Shown here one piece after another: positions 7,305 through 16,068 of a DNA stretch of 58,202 nt; the stretch's first letter is position 1, and every line of letters begins with the position of its first letter. The position numbers were made by a program, and so were the translations under genes. Source of the stretch: an uncultured Acidobacteriaceae bacterium (GTDB lineage: Bacteria > Acidobacteriota > Terriglobia > Terriglobales > Acidobacteriaceae); the NCBI GenBank assembly GCA_903904755.1, contig CAIVDV010000041.1:1-58202 (forward strand), read 5' to 3'. The notes below the pieces were generated by a model. That model saw nothing but the letters and a program-made list of their open reading frames with translations. It searched no databases and was not told the origin of the DNA.

Positions 7305-8910
7305 GCACTTCTCTGCGCATCAGCGGAAACAGAATCACATCCCGAATCGAGTTCGACCCGGTCAGCAGCATCGTCAGCCGGTCAATCCCGATGCCTTCTC
7401 CCGCCGTCGGCGGCAGCCCATACGCCAGCGCCCGCACATAGTCCTCATCCATCTGGTGCGCTTCGTCGTCGCCGCCCGCGCGCTGCGCCAGTTGGTCTTC
7501 AAACCGCTTCTTCTGCTCCAGCGGATCGTTCAGCTCGCTGAAGGCATTGCCCACCTCAAACCCGCCAATGAAGAACTCAAACCGCTCCACATGCGCCGGG
7601 TCATCCGGCTTCGCCTTCGACAGCGGCGAAACCTCCGTCGGGTAGTCGTAAATAATCGTCGGCTGGAACAGGTACGGCTCCACCACAGTCTCAAACAGGT
7701 GATAGATCGTCTTCCCCAGCGGCGTGCCCTTCGCTGCCTCAAACAGAATCTCCGTCAGGCTCCTCTGTATCTGCCCCTTGCCCGCCGCGCTCTCACTCGC
7801 GTCGCCTTCCGTGCCCGGCTCATCCAGCGTTGCCAGCGCCCGCTGCAAGAAAAGCTGCAGCGCCCCGGCATCCTCAAAGTGGTGCTTGTCCGGCCGCACT
7901 CCCGCCGCCTCCGGCCAGTGCGCCGCAATCGCCTCAGTCATCGTCAGCCGCTGCCACTTCGCCAGGTCAATGGTGTGCCCGTTGAACTCCACCACCGTCC
8001 CGCCATTCACTTCCCTGGCCACATACGTAATCAGCTCTTCGGTCAAGGTCATCAGGTCGTGATAATTCGAGTACGCCTGGTAGAACTCCAGCATGGTGAA
8101 CTCGGGATTGTGCTGCGTGCTCACACCCTCATTCCGGAAGTTCCGGTTGATCTCATACACCCGGTCCAGCCCACCTACCACCAGCCGCTTCAGGAACAGC
8201 TCCGGCGCAATCCGCAGATACAAATCCATGTCCAGCGTGTTGTGATGCGTCTTGAACGGCCGTGCCGCCGCGCCGCCGGCAATCGACTGCATCATCGGCG
8301 TTTCCACTTCCAGGTATCCGCGCCCGTCAAAAAACTGCCGCAGCGCCTTCAAAATCCGCGACCGCTTCACGAACACCGCCCGCGCATCCAGATTGCTGAA
8401 CAAATCCACATACCGCTGCCGATAGCGAATCTCCACATCCGCCAGCCCATGGAACTTCTCCGGCATCGCCAGCATCGCCTTCGCCAAAAACGTCAGCGTC
8501 TCCACATGCACCGTAAGCTCGCCGGTCCGCGTCCGGAACAGGTATCCGCTCACCCCAATGTGGTCGCCCAGGTCCAGCAGCTTGTACAGCGCAAAACCCG
8601 CCTCGCCCACCGCATCCAGCCGGACGTAAATCTGCAGCCGCTCGCCCTGCTGCTGAAGCACCGCAAAGCCCGCCTTGCCCTGCTGCCTGATTGCCATCAG
8701 CCGCCCGGCCACCGCCACCCGCGGCCGCACCTCATCCGCCAGCTCATTCAGCGTCTCCGCCGGCGTCTCGCCCCACTCCGCCCGTACCTGCGGCACAGTA
8801 TGGCTGGCAGGGAAGTGGTTCGGGTAAGCCGACTGGCCCAGCTCGGTAATCGACTGCAGCTTCTCCTGCCGCAGTGCAAACAGATTCCGCTCAAACTCTG
8901 AATCAAACAC
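7279..8910 (-). CDS. lysS: Lysyl-tRNA synthetase, class II
   Basis: 543 aa. It charges tRNA-Lys. The N-terminal OB-fold anticodon domain covers about residues 60-165. The class II catalytic domain shows motif 2 in the FRNEG/HNPEFTMLEFYQAY region and motif 3 as GIGIDRLTMLL near the end. It is longer than the usual roughly 500 aa because of a loop insertion around residues 345-395 (acidic, then Gly/Ser-rich). The chosen GTG at 8910 has AAGGA 9 nt upstream. The C-terminal GTEGLRD is read from the octamer array, which also provides the stop codon. LysRS normally ends shortly after the FPLMR-type motif, so this tail was probably added by the repeat. First gene of the minus-strand unit with the four-helix-bundle, ymdB and GNAT genes. 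Confidence 0.97.
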   Translation of the reverse strand: MFDSEFERNLFALRQEKLQSITELGQSAYPNHFPASHTVPQVRAEWGETPAETLNELADEVRPRVAVAGRLMAIRQQGKAGFAVLQQQGERLQIYVRLDAVGEAGFALYKLLDLGDHIGVSGYLFRTRTGELTVHVETLTFLAKAMLAMPEKFHGLADVEIRYRQRYVDLFSNLDARAVFVKRSRILKALRQFFDGRGYLEVETPMMQSIAGGAAARPFKTHHNTLDMDLYLRIAPELFLKRLVVGGLDRVYEINRNFRNEGVSTQHNPEFTMLEFYQAYSNYHDLMTLTEELITYVAREVNGGTVVEFNGHTIDLAKWQRLTMTEAIAAHWPEAAGVRPDKHHFEDAGALQLFLQRALATLDEPGTEGDASESAAGKGQIQRSLTEILFEAAKGTPLGKTIYHLFETVVEPYLFQPTIIYDYPTEVSPLSKAKPDDPAHVERFEFFIGGFEVGNAFSELNDPLEQKKRFEDQLAQRAGGDDEAHQMDEDYVRALAYGLPPTAGEGIGIDRLTMLLTGSNSIRDVILFPLMRREVQGTEGLRD

Positions 8911-9059
8911 GGTCGCTCATCCTTGGTGCGGCAATGGCCGCTTTTCCATCACTCCTGAGTATATCGGTTTGCGCCTCCTGCTATCCTTATCCCGATTTTC
9001 CGTACCCCATTTCCCCCGCCATCCGTCCAACTCCTCAGCCCATCACGGAGACCCGCTTC

Positions 9060-9653
9060 ATGAACCCCTCATACAAAACCCTCCTCGCTCTCATCTGCTG
9101 CCTCCTCTTCGCCTCCACCGCCCACGCCAAAACCGTCCTCCCCGACTCCTGCGGCGACGACTCCGTCAAATTCGAAGTCCACGGCGAAAAGAACCAGCCG
9201 CCTCCCGCCCCTCCCGCCGCCGACAAGGCCCTCTTCGTCTTCACCAATACTGACCGCCACTACACCGCCCGCTACGGCATCGACGGCACCTGGGTCGGCG
9301 CCAATCAAGACAACTCCTGGTTCGCCGTCACCGTCACACCCGGCCCCCACCACCTCTGCATGAGCTACCAAATCTCCTTCGGGGCCACCGAGCGCATCCG
9401 CGAAGCCGCCACCAAACTCCTCTCGCTCACCGTCGAAGCCGGCAAGACCTACTACTTCGAATCCGCCCTGGGAGCAATCGGCGCAAGCCCCGGCGTCATG
9501 GTCCCCGGCGCTGCCACAGGCGGCGGCATGGCCGCTCCAACCCAGGTTGGCGGCAGCCCCGGCGTTCCCGTCTTCAGCTTCGTGCCAATCGACGAAGACA
9601 CCGGCAAATACCACGTCAAGGCCTACAAACTCTCCACCTGGAAAACCAAATAG
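9060..9653 (+). CDS. Exported DUF2846-like protein
   Basis: 197 aa from the ATG at 9060, which has GGAGA 8 nt upstream; the open frame extends further 5' but overlaps lysS. A signal peptide ends at AHA-KT (about residue 23). The body resembles the DUF2846 beta-rich domain: ALFVFTNT, then the YGIDGTWVGANQDNSWF segment and GKTYYFE. Such proteins are predicted periplasmic or lipoprotein-like with no fixed function. A Gly/Pro/Ala linker lies near residue 150. It is divergent from lysS with a short gap. The following atp genes begin 26 nt downstream, so read-through is possible. Confidence 0.7.
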   Translation: MNPSYKTLLALICCLLFASTAHAKTVLPDSCGDDSVKFEVHGEKNQPPPAPPAADKALFVFTNTDRHYTARYGIDGTWVGANQDNSWFAVTVTPGPHHLCMSYQISFGATERIREAATKLLSLTVEAGKTYYFESALGAIGASPGVMVPGAATGGGMAAPTQVGGSPGVPVFSFVPIDEDTGKYHVKAYKLSTWKTK

Positions 9654-9679
9654 GGCAGGGAAGACCCCACCCGGCTAAA

Positions 9680-9976
9680 ATGGTGAGGATGGCCTTCCAT
9701 CCTCCCATCCCGCCGGAGCATCTGCCTCCGCCCCGCCCGGCCAAGGGCGCCGTCAATGCCCTCGTGCAGGCGGAAAGCCTCATGCAGATCGCCTTCATCC
9801 TCCCCTCAGCCACCCTCATCGGCTGGGGCGGCGGCTGGTGGATTGGCTCCAAGCTCCACGCCCCCTGGATTGGCATCGTCGGCCTTGTCCTCGGCATGGT
9901 CGCCGGCATGGTCTCCGTCATCCGAATGGCTCTCGCCGCCGGCAACACTCCCTCCAAAAAGGATTCCTCCCGGTGA
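9680..9976 (+). CDS. AtpZ/AtpI-type small membrane protein
   Basis: 98 aa with two membrane helices (about 36-55 and 62-85) separated by a short GSKLHAPW turn. Small two-helix proteins of this kind precede F-type ATP synthase operons and help c-ring assembly or Mg/Ca transport; the assignment rests on size, topology and position. A Pro-rich cytoplasmic N-terminus precedes helix 1. The stop overlaps the GTG start of the next gene (GTGA), implying coupled translation. An internal ATG at 9689 is an alternative start. Confidence 0.75.
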   Translation: MVRMAFHPPIPPEHLPPPRPAKGAVNALVQAESLMQIAFILPSATLIGWGGGWWIGSKLHAPWIGIVGLVLGMVAGMVSVIRMALAAGNTPSKKDSSR

Positions 9977-10410
9977 CCGATTCCGCCCAGCCCAATCCGG
10001 CCAATCCCGAGCACCCCATCGCCCAGCTCACCGACGCTGACCTCGAAGGCCTCTTCCGCCGCGCCATCCGCGTCACGCTTGGCCTCGGACTCTTCCTCGC
10101 CCTCATCACCCTCGCCTCCTCCGGCTGGCGCAACGCCGTCCTCCTCGCCGTCGGCGCAGCCATCTCCGCCGCCAGCCTCCTCGAATGGCAGCGCCTCATC
10201 CGACTCTTCAATGCCAGACTGGACCAGCAGAAGTCCCCCCGTGGCGCAGCACTGGTCGTAACCTTCTTTCTCCTCCGTCTCATCCTCTTCGGGGCGGTCA
10301 TTTATGGTAGCCTAAAGTGTTTCCAGGGCTCTCCAATCCTGCTGGTCGCTGGCCTCAGTCTCGCCGTCGCCGGACTCGTCTGGGAAGCTCTTCGCCTGTT
10401 GCGCGGATAA
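9973..10410 (+). CDS. ATP synthase subunit I-like membrane protein (AtpI/UncI type)
   Basis: 145 aa from the GTG at 9973, which overlaps the stop of the upstream gene; the longer frame from 9838 runs through that gene. Four membrane helices are visible (about 35-50, 52-70, 88-108, 115-135). Size, topology and place directly before atpB fit the AtpI family, which assists assembly of the c-ring. Sequence conservation in this family is weak, so the call leans on context. 39 nt separate it from atpB. Confidence 0.7.
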   Translation: MTDSAQPNPANPEHPIAQLTDADLEGLFRRAIRVTLGLGLFLALITLASSGWRNAVLLAVGAAISAASLLEWQRLIRLFNARLDQQKSPRGAALVVTFFLLRLILFGAVIYGSLKCFQGSPILLVAGLSLAVAGLVWEALRLLRG

Positions 10411-10449
10411 TGCAAACTCCACCGGCAAAACCGGGACAAGAAGATCAAA

Positions 10450-11184
10450 ATGCCTGAATCGCTAGTACTTACCAAAATCCTGAATGCCATCTTTGGCGGA
10501 CTCGCCACATCTCTCTTCCACTTGGTCGGCGTCACCCCCGCCAACCCCGCCGCCCCCATTCCAGACTTTTTCGCACTGGAGTTGCTGGTCGCGGCTGTCC
10601 TCGTAGCCTTCTTCCTCGCTGTCCGCCTCACCCTCAGCGTGGAAAAGCCCGCCCCCATCCAGCAGTTTGCTGAGCTCATCCACGAGTTTGTCGGCGGTCA
10701 GGCTGAGCAAATCATCGGCCACGGCTCGGAAAAGTTCCAGGCTTTCACCACCATCATTTTCCTCTTCGTCCTCAGTTGCAACCTGCTCGGCCTCATCCCC
10801 GGCATTGACGCGCCAACCAAGTTCCCCGTCGTGCCCCTCGGCCTCGCCGTCGCCACCTTCGTTTACTACAACTTCCACGGCTTCCGCGCCCAGGGCATCA
10901 AGGGCTACCTCGGCCACTTCGCCGGCCCCATCTGGTGGATTGCCCCGCTCCTCTTCCCCATCGAAATCATCTCCCACTGCGCCCGCATGATGTCGCTCAC
11001 CATCCGTCTTTACGCCAACATGTTCGCCGGCGACCTCGTCACCCTCGTCTTCTTCTCGCTGGTGCCCATCGGCATTCCGGTCATCTTCCTTGGCCTGCAC
11101 GTGATGGTCTCGGTCATTCAGGCCTTCGTCTTCATGCTCCTCTCCATGATTTACCTCTCCCAGGCCGTCTCGCACGAGCACTAG
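10450..11184 (+). CDS. atpB: F-type ATP synthase subunit a
   Basis: 244 aa. Integral membrane stator subunit that forms the proton half-channels beside the c-ring. The essential arginine lies in the TM4-like segment LTIRLYANMFAGDLV; the C-terminal helix VMVSVIQAFVFMLLSMIYLS carries the conserved Gln. An N-terminal helix about 40-60 and the GLIPGIDAPTKFPVVPLGLA loop are also typical. It is the third gene of the atpZ-atpI-atpB-atpE run. A 230-bp gap with a twin-palindrome repeat separates it from atpE. Confidence 0.97.
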   Translation: MPESLVLTKILNAIFGGLATSLFHLVGVTPANPAAPIPDFFALELLVAAVLVAFFLAVRLTLSVEKPAPIQQFAELIHEFVGGQAEQIIGHGSEKFQAFTTIIFLFVLSCNLLGLIPGIDAPTKFPVVPLGLAVATFVYYNFHGFRAQGIKGYLGHFAGPIWWIAPLLFPIEIISHCARMMSLTIRLYANMFAGDLVTLVFFSLVPIGIPVIFLGLHVMVSVIQAFVFMLLSMIYLSQAVSHEH

Positions 11185-11222
11185 AGAGCCGGGCCATCGC
11201 GCCCACAACAGGTTTTTGAAAG

Positions 11223-11277
11223 GGCACGGCTTGAGCCGTGCCACCTGCATCCCTAAGTATGCCGGGGCTTTAGCCCC
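11223..11277. repeat. Twin-palindrome REP-like element
   Basis: First palindrome GGCACGGC-TTGA-GCCGTGCC at 11223-11242; second GGGGC-TTTA-GCCCC at 11264-11277, followed by TGAGGGG. The same two-part layout recurs at 47135-47189 with a different first palindrome, and the second half recurs at 5280. It lies between atpB and atpE, where it could act as an mRNA stabiliser or attenuator. Confidence 0.8.
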
Positions 11278-11414
11278 TGAGGGGTGTCTCCAGAATTCCG
11301 CCGGGGCCTCGCTTCCTCCCCGGACCAACGGTACCGCCGCTCAGCGTGAGGGGGCCAGCTCGGTGAGCCTCAACCACCCACTGGCGGCGAATTTCAAGGA
11401 AGCCGGAGAACAAA

Positions 11415-11714
11415 ATGCGCAAGCTTCAGTATTTCCTCATGGCAATCGCCACCCTTTGCTTCGCCATCCCGGCCATGGCCGCTGGCGATTCCGCCGCCAT
11501 TGACCTCGCCCCCATCGGCGCCGGTCTCGGCATCGCCCTCGCAGCCGGCCTCTGCGGCCTCGGCCAGGGCAAGGCAACCGGCTCCGCCGTCGAAGCCCTC
11601 GCCCGCAACCCCGGCGCACGCGCCGGCATCCAGCTCCTGCTGGTTCTCGGTCTGGCCTTCATCGAGTCCCTCACCCTCTTCACCCTGGTCATCATCTTCG
11701 CCAAGATCAAGTAA
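11415..11714 (+). CDS. atpE: F-type ATP synthase subunit c
   Basis: 99 aa. Forms the rotating membrane ring. Two transmembrane helices with the GLGQGKATGSAVEALARNP loop between them; the ion-binding Glu is in the second helix (LAFIESLTL). The first 22 residues (MRKLQYFLMAIATLCFAIPAMAA) look like a signal peptide that precedes the usual roughly 75-aa subunit. AGCCGGAGAAC lies upstream of the ATG. A strong terminator follows at 11750-11786, so the operon ends here. The atpF, H, A, G, D and C genes are not in the window, so the ATP synthase genes are split. Confidence 0.97.
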   Translation: MRKLQYFLMAIATLCFAIPAMAAGDSAAIDLAPIGAGLGIALAAGLCGLGQGKATGSAVEALARNPGARAGIQLLLVLGLAFIESLTLFTLVIIFAKIK

Positions 11715-11749
11715 TCTTCGGCGATCCAGGCAAGCCCCGCAACACCGCC

Positions 11750-11786
11750 AAAAGCCCTGCGCCGGGGAGACCGGAGCAGGGCTTTT
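11750..11786 (+). terminator. Intrinsic terminator of the atp operon
   Basis: Perfect 11-bp stem AAAAGCCCTGC / GCAGGGCTTTT (11750-11760 and 11776-11786) with a 15-nt loop. The arm itself ends in TTTT and lies 36 nt after the atpE stop. Confidence 0.85.
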
Positions 11787-11862
11787 CGCATCTCCCCCAG
11801 CCCATTCCTCCTGCACCCGCTAACCCCGGCGTTTCCTCTCCAGATCTTTTTCCATTTCTTCC

Positions 11863-11868
11863 TTGACA
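11863..11868 (+). promoter_or_regulatory. Possible -35 element upstream of the sugar transferase
   Basis: TTGACA stands in an AT-richer patch (11835-11925) of the otherwise GC-rich gap between atpE and the sugar transferase. No good -10 hexamer sits at 16-18 nt, so this is tentative. Confidence 0.25.
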
Positions 11869-11990
11869 TCGTTTTCAATACGGTGTTTCCTGTTCGTACT
11901 GACTCCATTTTTCCCACAGGTTAAGGTAACGGTGCCTTTTCTGCGTTTGCAATAGGGTTCCTTCAGCTCGATTCAGGGCAATACTCCGAG

Positions 11991-12866
11991 ATGCGGCAAC
12001 CAGCCCGCCCGCATCCAGCCCGCCGCTCCAGCGTCCGGCAGGCCCTCTTCCCGCTGAATCCTCCCGACCGGCCCGGCAGTTGCCTGCCCGCCGGAATCCC
12101 GCTGCTCCCTGGGGGATTTGTGCTCAAACGTGGTCTCGATATCCTGCTCTCGTCCGGGCTCCTTGTTCTCGTCGCTCCTGTCCTTCTCACCGCCGCCCTC
12201 GCCATCCGCCTTACCTCGCCCGGCCCTGTCCTCTTCCGCCAGCAACGCGCCGGCCGTCGCTTCCGGAGCTTCCACATCCTCAAGCTCCGCACCATGCGCG
12301 TCGATCTCCCCGGCCACCCCTTCACCCTCGGCCCGGACCCCCGCATCACCCCCGTCGGCGCATTCCTCCGCTGCACCAAAATCGACGAACTTCCACAACT
12401 CCTCAACGTCCTCCGCGGCGACATGTCTCTCGTTGGCCCCCGCCCTGTTCGCCCCGAACTCGCCCGCGAGTTCCGGCCCCAGTACTCCCGCCTCCTCCGC
12501 GTCCGCCCCGGCCTCACTGACCCCGCCAGCGTCATGTACTTCCGCGAAACCGACATCCTCGCCCAGCACCCTGATCCCCTCGGCTACTTCAAATCCGTCG
12601 TCACTCCCGACAAAATCCGCATCTCCCTCGACTACCTCGACCGCTCCACCCCGCTCCACGACCTCAAATGGGTCGGCCACACCGCCGTCATCTGCATCTT
12701 CGCTGGCTTCTTCCGCCTCACCAACTCCATTCCCCAGGCCATCGCTCGCCGCCGTTCCTGGCATCCCGCCCCCTACACTCCCTCGCTCACCTTCACCGCC
12801 CGCTTCTCCCCAGATACTCTCGCATCTGCTTACACACTCTCCGCTCGCCATCGCGGTTTGTCGTGA
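11991..12866 (+). CDS. Polyprenyl-phosphate sugar-1-phosphate transferase (bacterial sugar transferase family)
   Basis: 291 aa. The family moves a sugar phosphate onto undecaprenyl phosphate to start exopolysaccharide or O-chain synthesis at the inner membrane. Visible features are KRGLDILL plus one hydrophobic helix (about 45-65 of the long form), KLRTMR, then the catalytic region DELPQLLNVLRGDMSLVGPRP and RPGLTDPAS. The first 42 residues are Pro/Arg-rich and not part of the family. A GTG at 12118, right before LKRGLD and preceded by GGGGGA, would give a standard 249-aa protein and may be the real start. The C-terminal 50 residues are also extra. No other polysaccharide genes are adjacent, so it may feed a pathway elsewhere. 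Confidence 0.88.
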   Translation: MRQPARPHPARRSSVRQALFPLNPPDRPGSCLPAGIPLLPGGFVLKRGLDILLSSGLLVLVAPVLLTAALAIRLTSPGPVLFRQQRAGRRFRSFHILKLRTMRVDLPGHPFTLGPDPRITPVGAFLRCTKIDELPQLLNVLRGDMSLVGPRPVRPELAREFRPQYSRLLRVRPGLTDPASVMYFRETDILAQHPDPLGYFKSVVTPDKIRISLDYLDRSTPLHDLKWVGHTAVICIFAGFFRLTNSIPQAIARRRSWHPAPYTPSLTFTARFSPDTLASAYTLSARHRGLS

Positions 12867-12984
12867 ATTCCTCTGAGATTGTCCGACAGCGAAGTGGATT
12901 CCCCGAAAAATCCCGCCCCTGACCGCGCATTCTCCCTTCAGTACACCCTCGCCCAGCGATACCATCAGGTGCAGAGGGAAAGCC

Positions 12985-14385
12985 GTGTCCAGACTCACCG
13001 TCTATCTCCCGGAAATGCTCTACGCCGCCGGCCAGGCCCACACCGATTCCGGCCTCGTCGTCGACGAATCAGGCCACGTCACCGGCATCGTCCCCGCCGC
13101 AGCCCTCCCGCGCGGTGCCGCGGTTGTCCGACTCCCCGGCAAAGCCCTCTTCCCCGGCCTCGCCAACGCCCACTCCCACACCTTCCAGCGCCTCTTCCGC
13201 GGCCGCGCGGAAGGCCGCATCTCCGGCGGAGACACCTTCTGGACCTGGCGCGAGCAAATGTACCGCGCCGCCGCCTTCTGCTCCCCGGAAGATCTCTATG
13301 ACATCGCCCGCGTCACCTTCCTCGAAATGCTCCAGGCCGGCATCACCGTCGTGGGCGAGTTCCACTACCTCCACCGCGACCCCGCGGGCAACTCCTACTC
13401 CGACCCCAACCTCCTCGCAGCAAAGGTCATCGCCGCAGCCCAATCCGTCGGCATCCGCATCTGCCTTCTCCGTACTGCCTACTTCCGCGCCGGCTTCAAC
13501 CTCGCCCCCCATCCCGGCCAGCGCCGCTTCTACGAGACCCCCGACGAATACCTCGCCAACCTGACCGACCTCACCAACGCAGCCGGCCCTGGCGTCACCA
13601 TCGGCGCAGCCCCCCACAGCATTCGCGCCGTCCCCCTGGCTCAAATCCAGTCCATCGCTGCCGAAGCCCGCCACCTCTCCCTGCCCATCCACCTCCACGT
13701 CTCCGAGCAGCCCGCAGAAAATACCGCCTGCCAGGCCGAATACGGCCCCACCCCCGTCACCCTCCTTGACGCCCACGGCCTGCTCACCCCCGCCACCACC
13801 CTCGTCCACGCCATCCACCTCAACGACTTCGAATTCACCCGCGTCGCAGCCGCCCAAACCACCATCTGCAGTTGCCCCACCACCGAGCGCAATCTCGGCG
13901 ACGGCATCTTCCCCGCCGACTCCGCCTTCCGCCTCGGCGTCTCCGTCGCCTTCGGCACCGACAGCCAGGCACAGATTGACCTCCTCGAAGACGCTCGCCA
14001 GCTCGAATACCACCTCCGCCTCCAGGACCGCGAACGCGGCATCCTCGATGGCTCCGCCCGCGATTCCTGGGCCAACCGCGACGCAATCGGCCCCGCGCTG
14101 CTCCACTCCGCCACCGCCGCCGGCTACCGCGCCCTCGGCCTCCCCGGCGGCTCACTCGCTCCCGGCGACCCCGCCGATTTCTTCACCATCGACCTTTCTG
14201 ACACCTCCATCCTCGGCCTCACTCCCGCCGAGCTCCCCACCCAGGCCGTCTTCGCCCTCAACCGCGCCGCCGTCCGCGATGTCGCCGTCCAGGGCCGCAT
14301 CCTTCTGCACGACTGCCAGCACCCCGAAGCCGATTCCATCCGCGACCGCTACCTCGCCGTACAGCGCCGATTTCTTAACCACTAG
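12985..14385 (+). CDS. hutF: Formimidoylglutamate deiminase
   Basis: 466 aa of the amidohydrolase superfamily. It removes ammonia from N-formimidoyl-glutamate to give N-formylglutamate in the five-step histidine pathway. The metal site begins with NAHSHTFQRLFRG (about residues 61-73); further ligands are the His of LPIHLHVSEQ and the Asp in FGTDSQAQIDLLED. WTWREQMY and EFHYLH are typical of HutF rather than guanine deaminases. The GTG start at 12985 has GAGGGA 7 nt upstream. It heads a run of four co-oriented genes; hutU follows after 12 nt. Confidence 0.93.
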   Translation: MSRLTVYLPEMLYAAGQAHTDSGLVVDESGHVTGIVPAAALPRGAAVVRLPGKALFPGLANAHSHTFQRLFRGRAEGRISGGDTFWTWREQMYRAAAFCSPEDLYDIARVTFLEMLQAGITVVGEFHYLHRDPAGNSYSDPNLLAAKVIAAAQSVGIRICLLRTAYFRAGFNLAPHPGQRRFYETPDEYLANLTDLTNAAGPGVTIGAAPHSIRAVPLAQIQSIAAEARHLSLPIHLHVSEQPAENTACQAEYGPTPVTLLDAHGLLTPATTLVHAIHLNDFEFTRVAAAQTTICSCPTTERNLGDGIFPADSAFRLGVSVAFGTDSQAQIDLLEDARQLEYHLRLQDRERGILDGSARDSWANRDAIGPALLHSATAAGYRALGLPGGSLAPGDPADFFTIDLSDTSILGLTPAELPTQAVFALNRAAVRDVAVQGRILLHDCQHPEADSIRDRYLAVQRRFLNH

Positions 14386-14397
14386 GAGCCCGCCATC

Positions 14398-16059
14398 ATG
14401 TCCACCGCTGCACCCGTCATCCGCGCCCCCCGTGGCAACACCCTCAACTGCAAGGGATGGAACCAGGAAGGCGCCCTCCGCTGCCTGATGAACAACCTCG
14501 ACCCCGAAGTCGCCGAGCGTCCCAGTGACCTCGTCGTCTACGGCGGCATCGGCAAGGCAGCCCGCAACTGGGAAAGCTTCCACGCCATCGTCCGCGAGCT
14601 CCAGCAGCTCGGCAACGAGGAAACCCTCCTCGTCCAGTCCGGCAAGCCCGTCGCCGTCTTCCCCACCCACGACATGGCCCCCCGCGTCATCATCGCCAAC
14701 TCCAACCTCGTTGGCCACTGGGCAAACTGGGATCACTTCCACGAGCTCGACCGCAAAGGCCTCATGATGTACGGCCAGATGACCGCCGGCAGTTGGATCT
14801 ACATCGGCACCCAGGGTATCGTTCAGGGTACCTTCCAAACCTTCGCCGCCCTCGCTGACCAGCACTTCGGCGGCTCTCTCAAAGGCCGTCTCGTCGTCAC
14901 CGGCGGCGTCGGCGGCATGGGGGGCGCGCAGCCCCTCTCCGTCACCCTCAACGGTGGCGTCGTCCTCGCCATTGACGTGGACCGCTCCCGCATCGAACGC
15001 CGCGTCCACGATCGCTACTGCGACACCCTCACCGAAAGCCTCGACCACGCCCTCTCGCTCTGCGAAGCCGCCCGCCTTGAAGGCCGCGCCCTCTCTGTCG
15101 GCCTCGTCGGCAACTGCGCAGAAGTCCTCCCCGAGCTCGTCACCCGCGGCGTCGTCGTCGACGCCGTCACCGACCAGACCAGTGCCCACGACCCCCTCAA
15201 CGGCTACGTCCCTGCCGGCTTCTCTCTCGATCAAGCCGCCCATCTCCGCCAATCCGATCCCGAACGCTATGTCCGTCTCTCCACCGCCTCCATGGCTGTC
15301 CACGTCAATGCCATGCTCGCCATGCAGGCCAACGGTGCAGTCGCCTTCGACTACGGCAACAACATCCGCCGCTTTGCCGCCGATGCCGGCTGCACTGAGG
15401 CCTTCCGCATCCCCGGCTTCGTCCCCGAGTACATCCGCCCCCTCTTCTGCACCGGCACCGGCCCCTTCCGCTGGGTTGCCCTCTCCGGCGACCCCCGCGA
15501 CATCGAGCGCACCGACCGGCTCGCCCTCGAACTCTTCCCCCACAACGAAGTCCTCACCCGCTGGATGCGCCTCTCCCGCAACCGCTTCGCCTACCAGGGC
15601 CTCCCCGCTCGCATCTGCTGGCTCGGCTACGGCGAACGCGCCCAAATGGGCCTCGCCATCAACGAACTCGTCCGCAATGGCGGGCTCTCCGCCCCCGTCG
15701 CCATCGGCCGCGACCACCTCGACACCGGCTCCGTCGCCAGCCCCTACCGCGAAACCGAGCGCATGATGGATGGCTCCGACGCCGTTGCCGACTGGCCCAT
15801 CCTCAACGCGCTGCTCAACACCGCCTCCGGTGCCAGTTGGGTCAGCTTCCACCACGGTGGCGGCGTCGGAATGGGCTACAGCCTCCACGCCGGCCAGGTC
15901 ACCGTCGCCGACGGCTCTGACAACGCCCGCCGCCGCATCGAGCGCGTCCTCAACAACGACCCCGGCCTCGGCGTCGTGCGCCACGCCGACGCCGGCTACC
16001 CCCTCGCCCAACAAACCGCCCGCGAAAAGGGAATTCAAATGCCCATGCTCGACAAGTAA
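14398..16059 (+). CDS. hutU: Urocanate hydratase (urocanase)
   Basis: 553 aa, the usual length. Converts urocanate to imidazolonepropionate with tightly bound NAD+ acting as an electrophile. The family start [20 protein letters not shown], the NAD region [11 protein letters not shown], the active-site Cys in [13 protein letters not shown] and the end motif [18 protein letters not shown] are all present. It lies 12 nt after hutF and 9 nt before hutI. The histidine ammonia-lyase (hutH) that makes its substrate is not in the window. Confidence 0.98.
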   Translation: MSTAAPVIRAPRGNTLNCKGWNQEGALRCLMNNLDPEVAERPSDLVVYGGIGKAARNWESFHAIVRELQQLGNEETLLVQSGKPVAVFPTHDMAPRVIIANSNLVGHWANWDHFHELDRKGLMMYGQMTAGSWIYIGTQGIVQGTFQTFAALADQHFGGSLKGRLVVTGGVGGMGGAQPLSVTLNGGVVLAIDVDRSRIERRVHDRYCDTLTESLDHALSLCEAARLEGRALSVGLVGNCAEVLPELVTRGVVVDAVTDQTSAHDPLNGYVPAGFSLDQAAHLRQSDPERYVRLSTASMAVHVNAMLAMQANGAVAFDYGNNIRRFAADAGCTEAFRIPGFVPEYIRPLFCTGTGPFRWVALSGDPRDIERTDRLALELFPHNEVLTRWMRLSRNRFAYQGLPARICWLGYGERAQMGLAINELVRNGGLSAPVAIGRDHLDTGSVASPYRETERMMDGSDAVADWPILNALLNTASGASWVSFHHGGGVGMGYSLHAGQVTVADGSDNARRRIERVLNNDPGLGVVRHADAGYPLAQQTAREKGIQMPMLDK

Positions 16060-16068
16060 GCTAAACTC

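Noticed and set aside
7303-8901. 532-aa plus-strand ORF opposite lysS
   Set aside because: Shadow of lysS with Arg/Gln/His-rich low-complexity translation.
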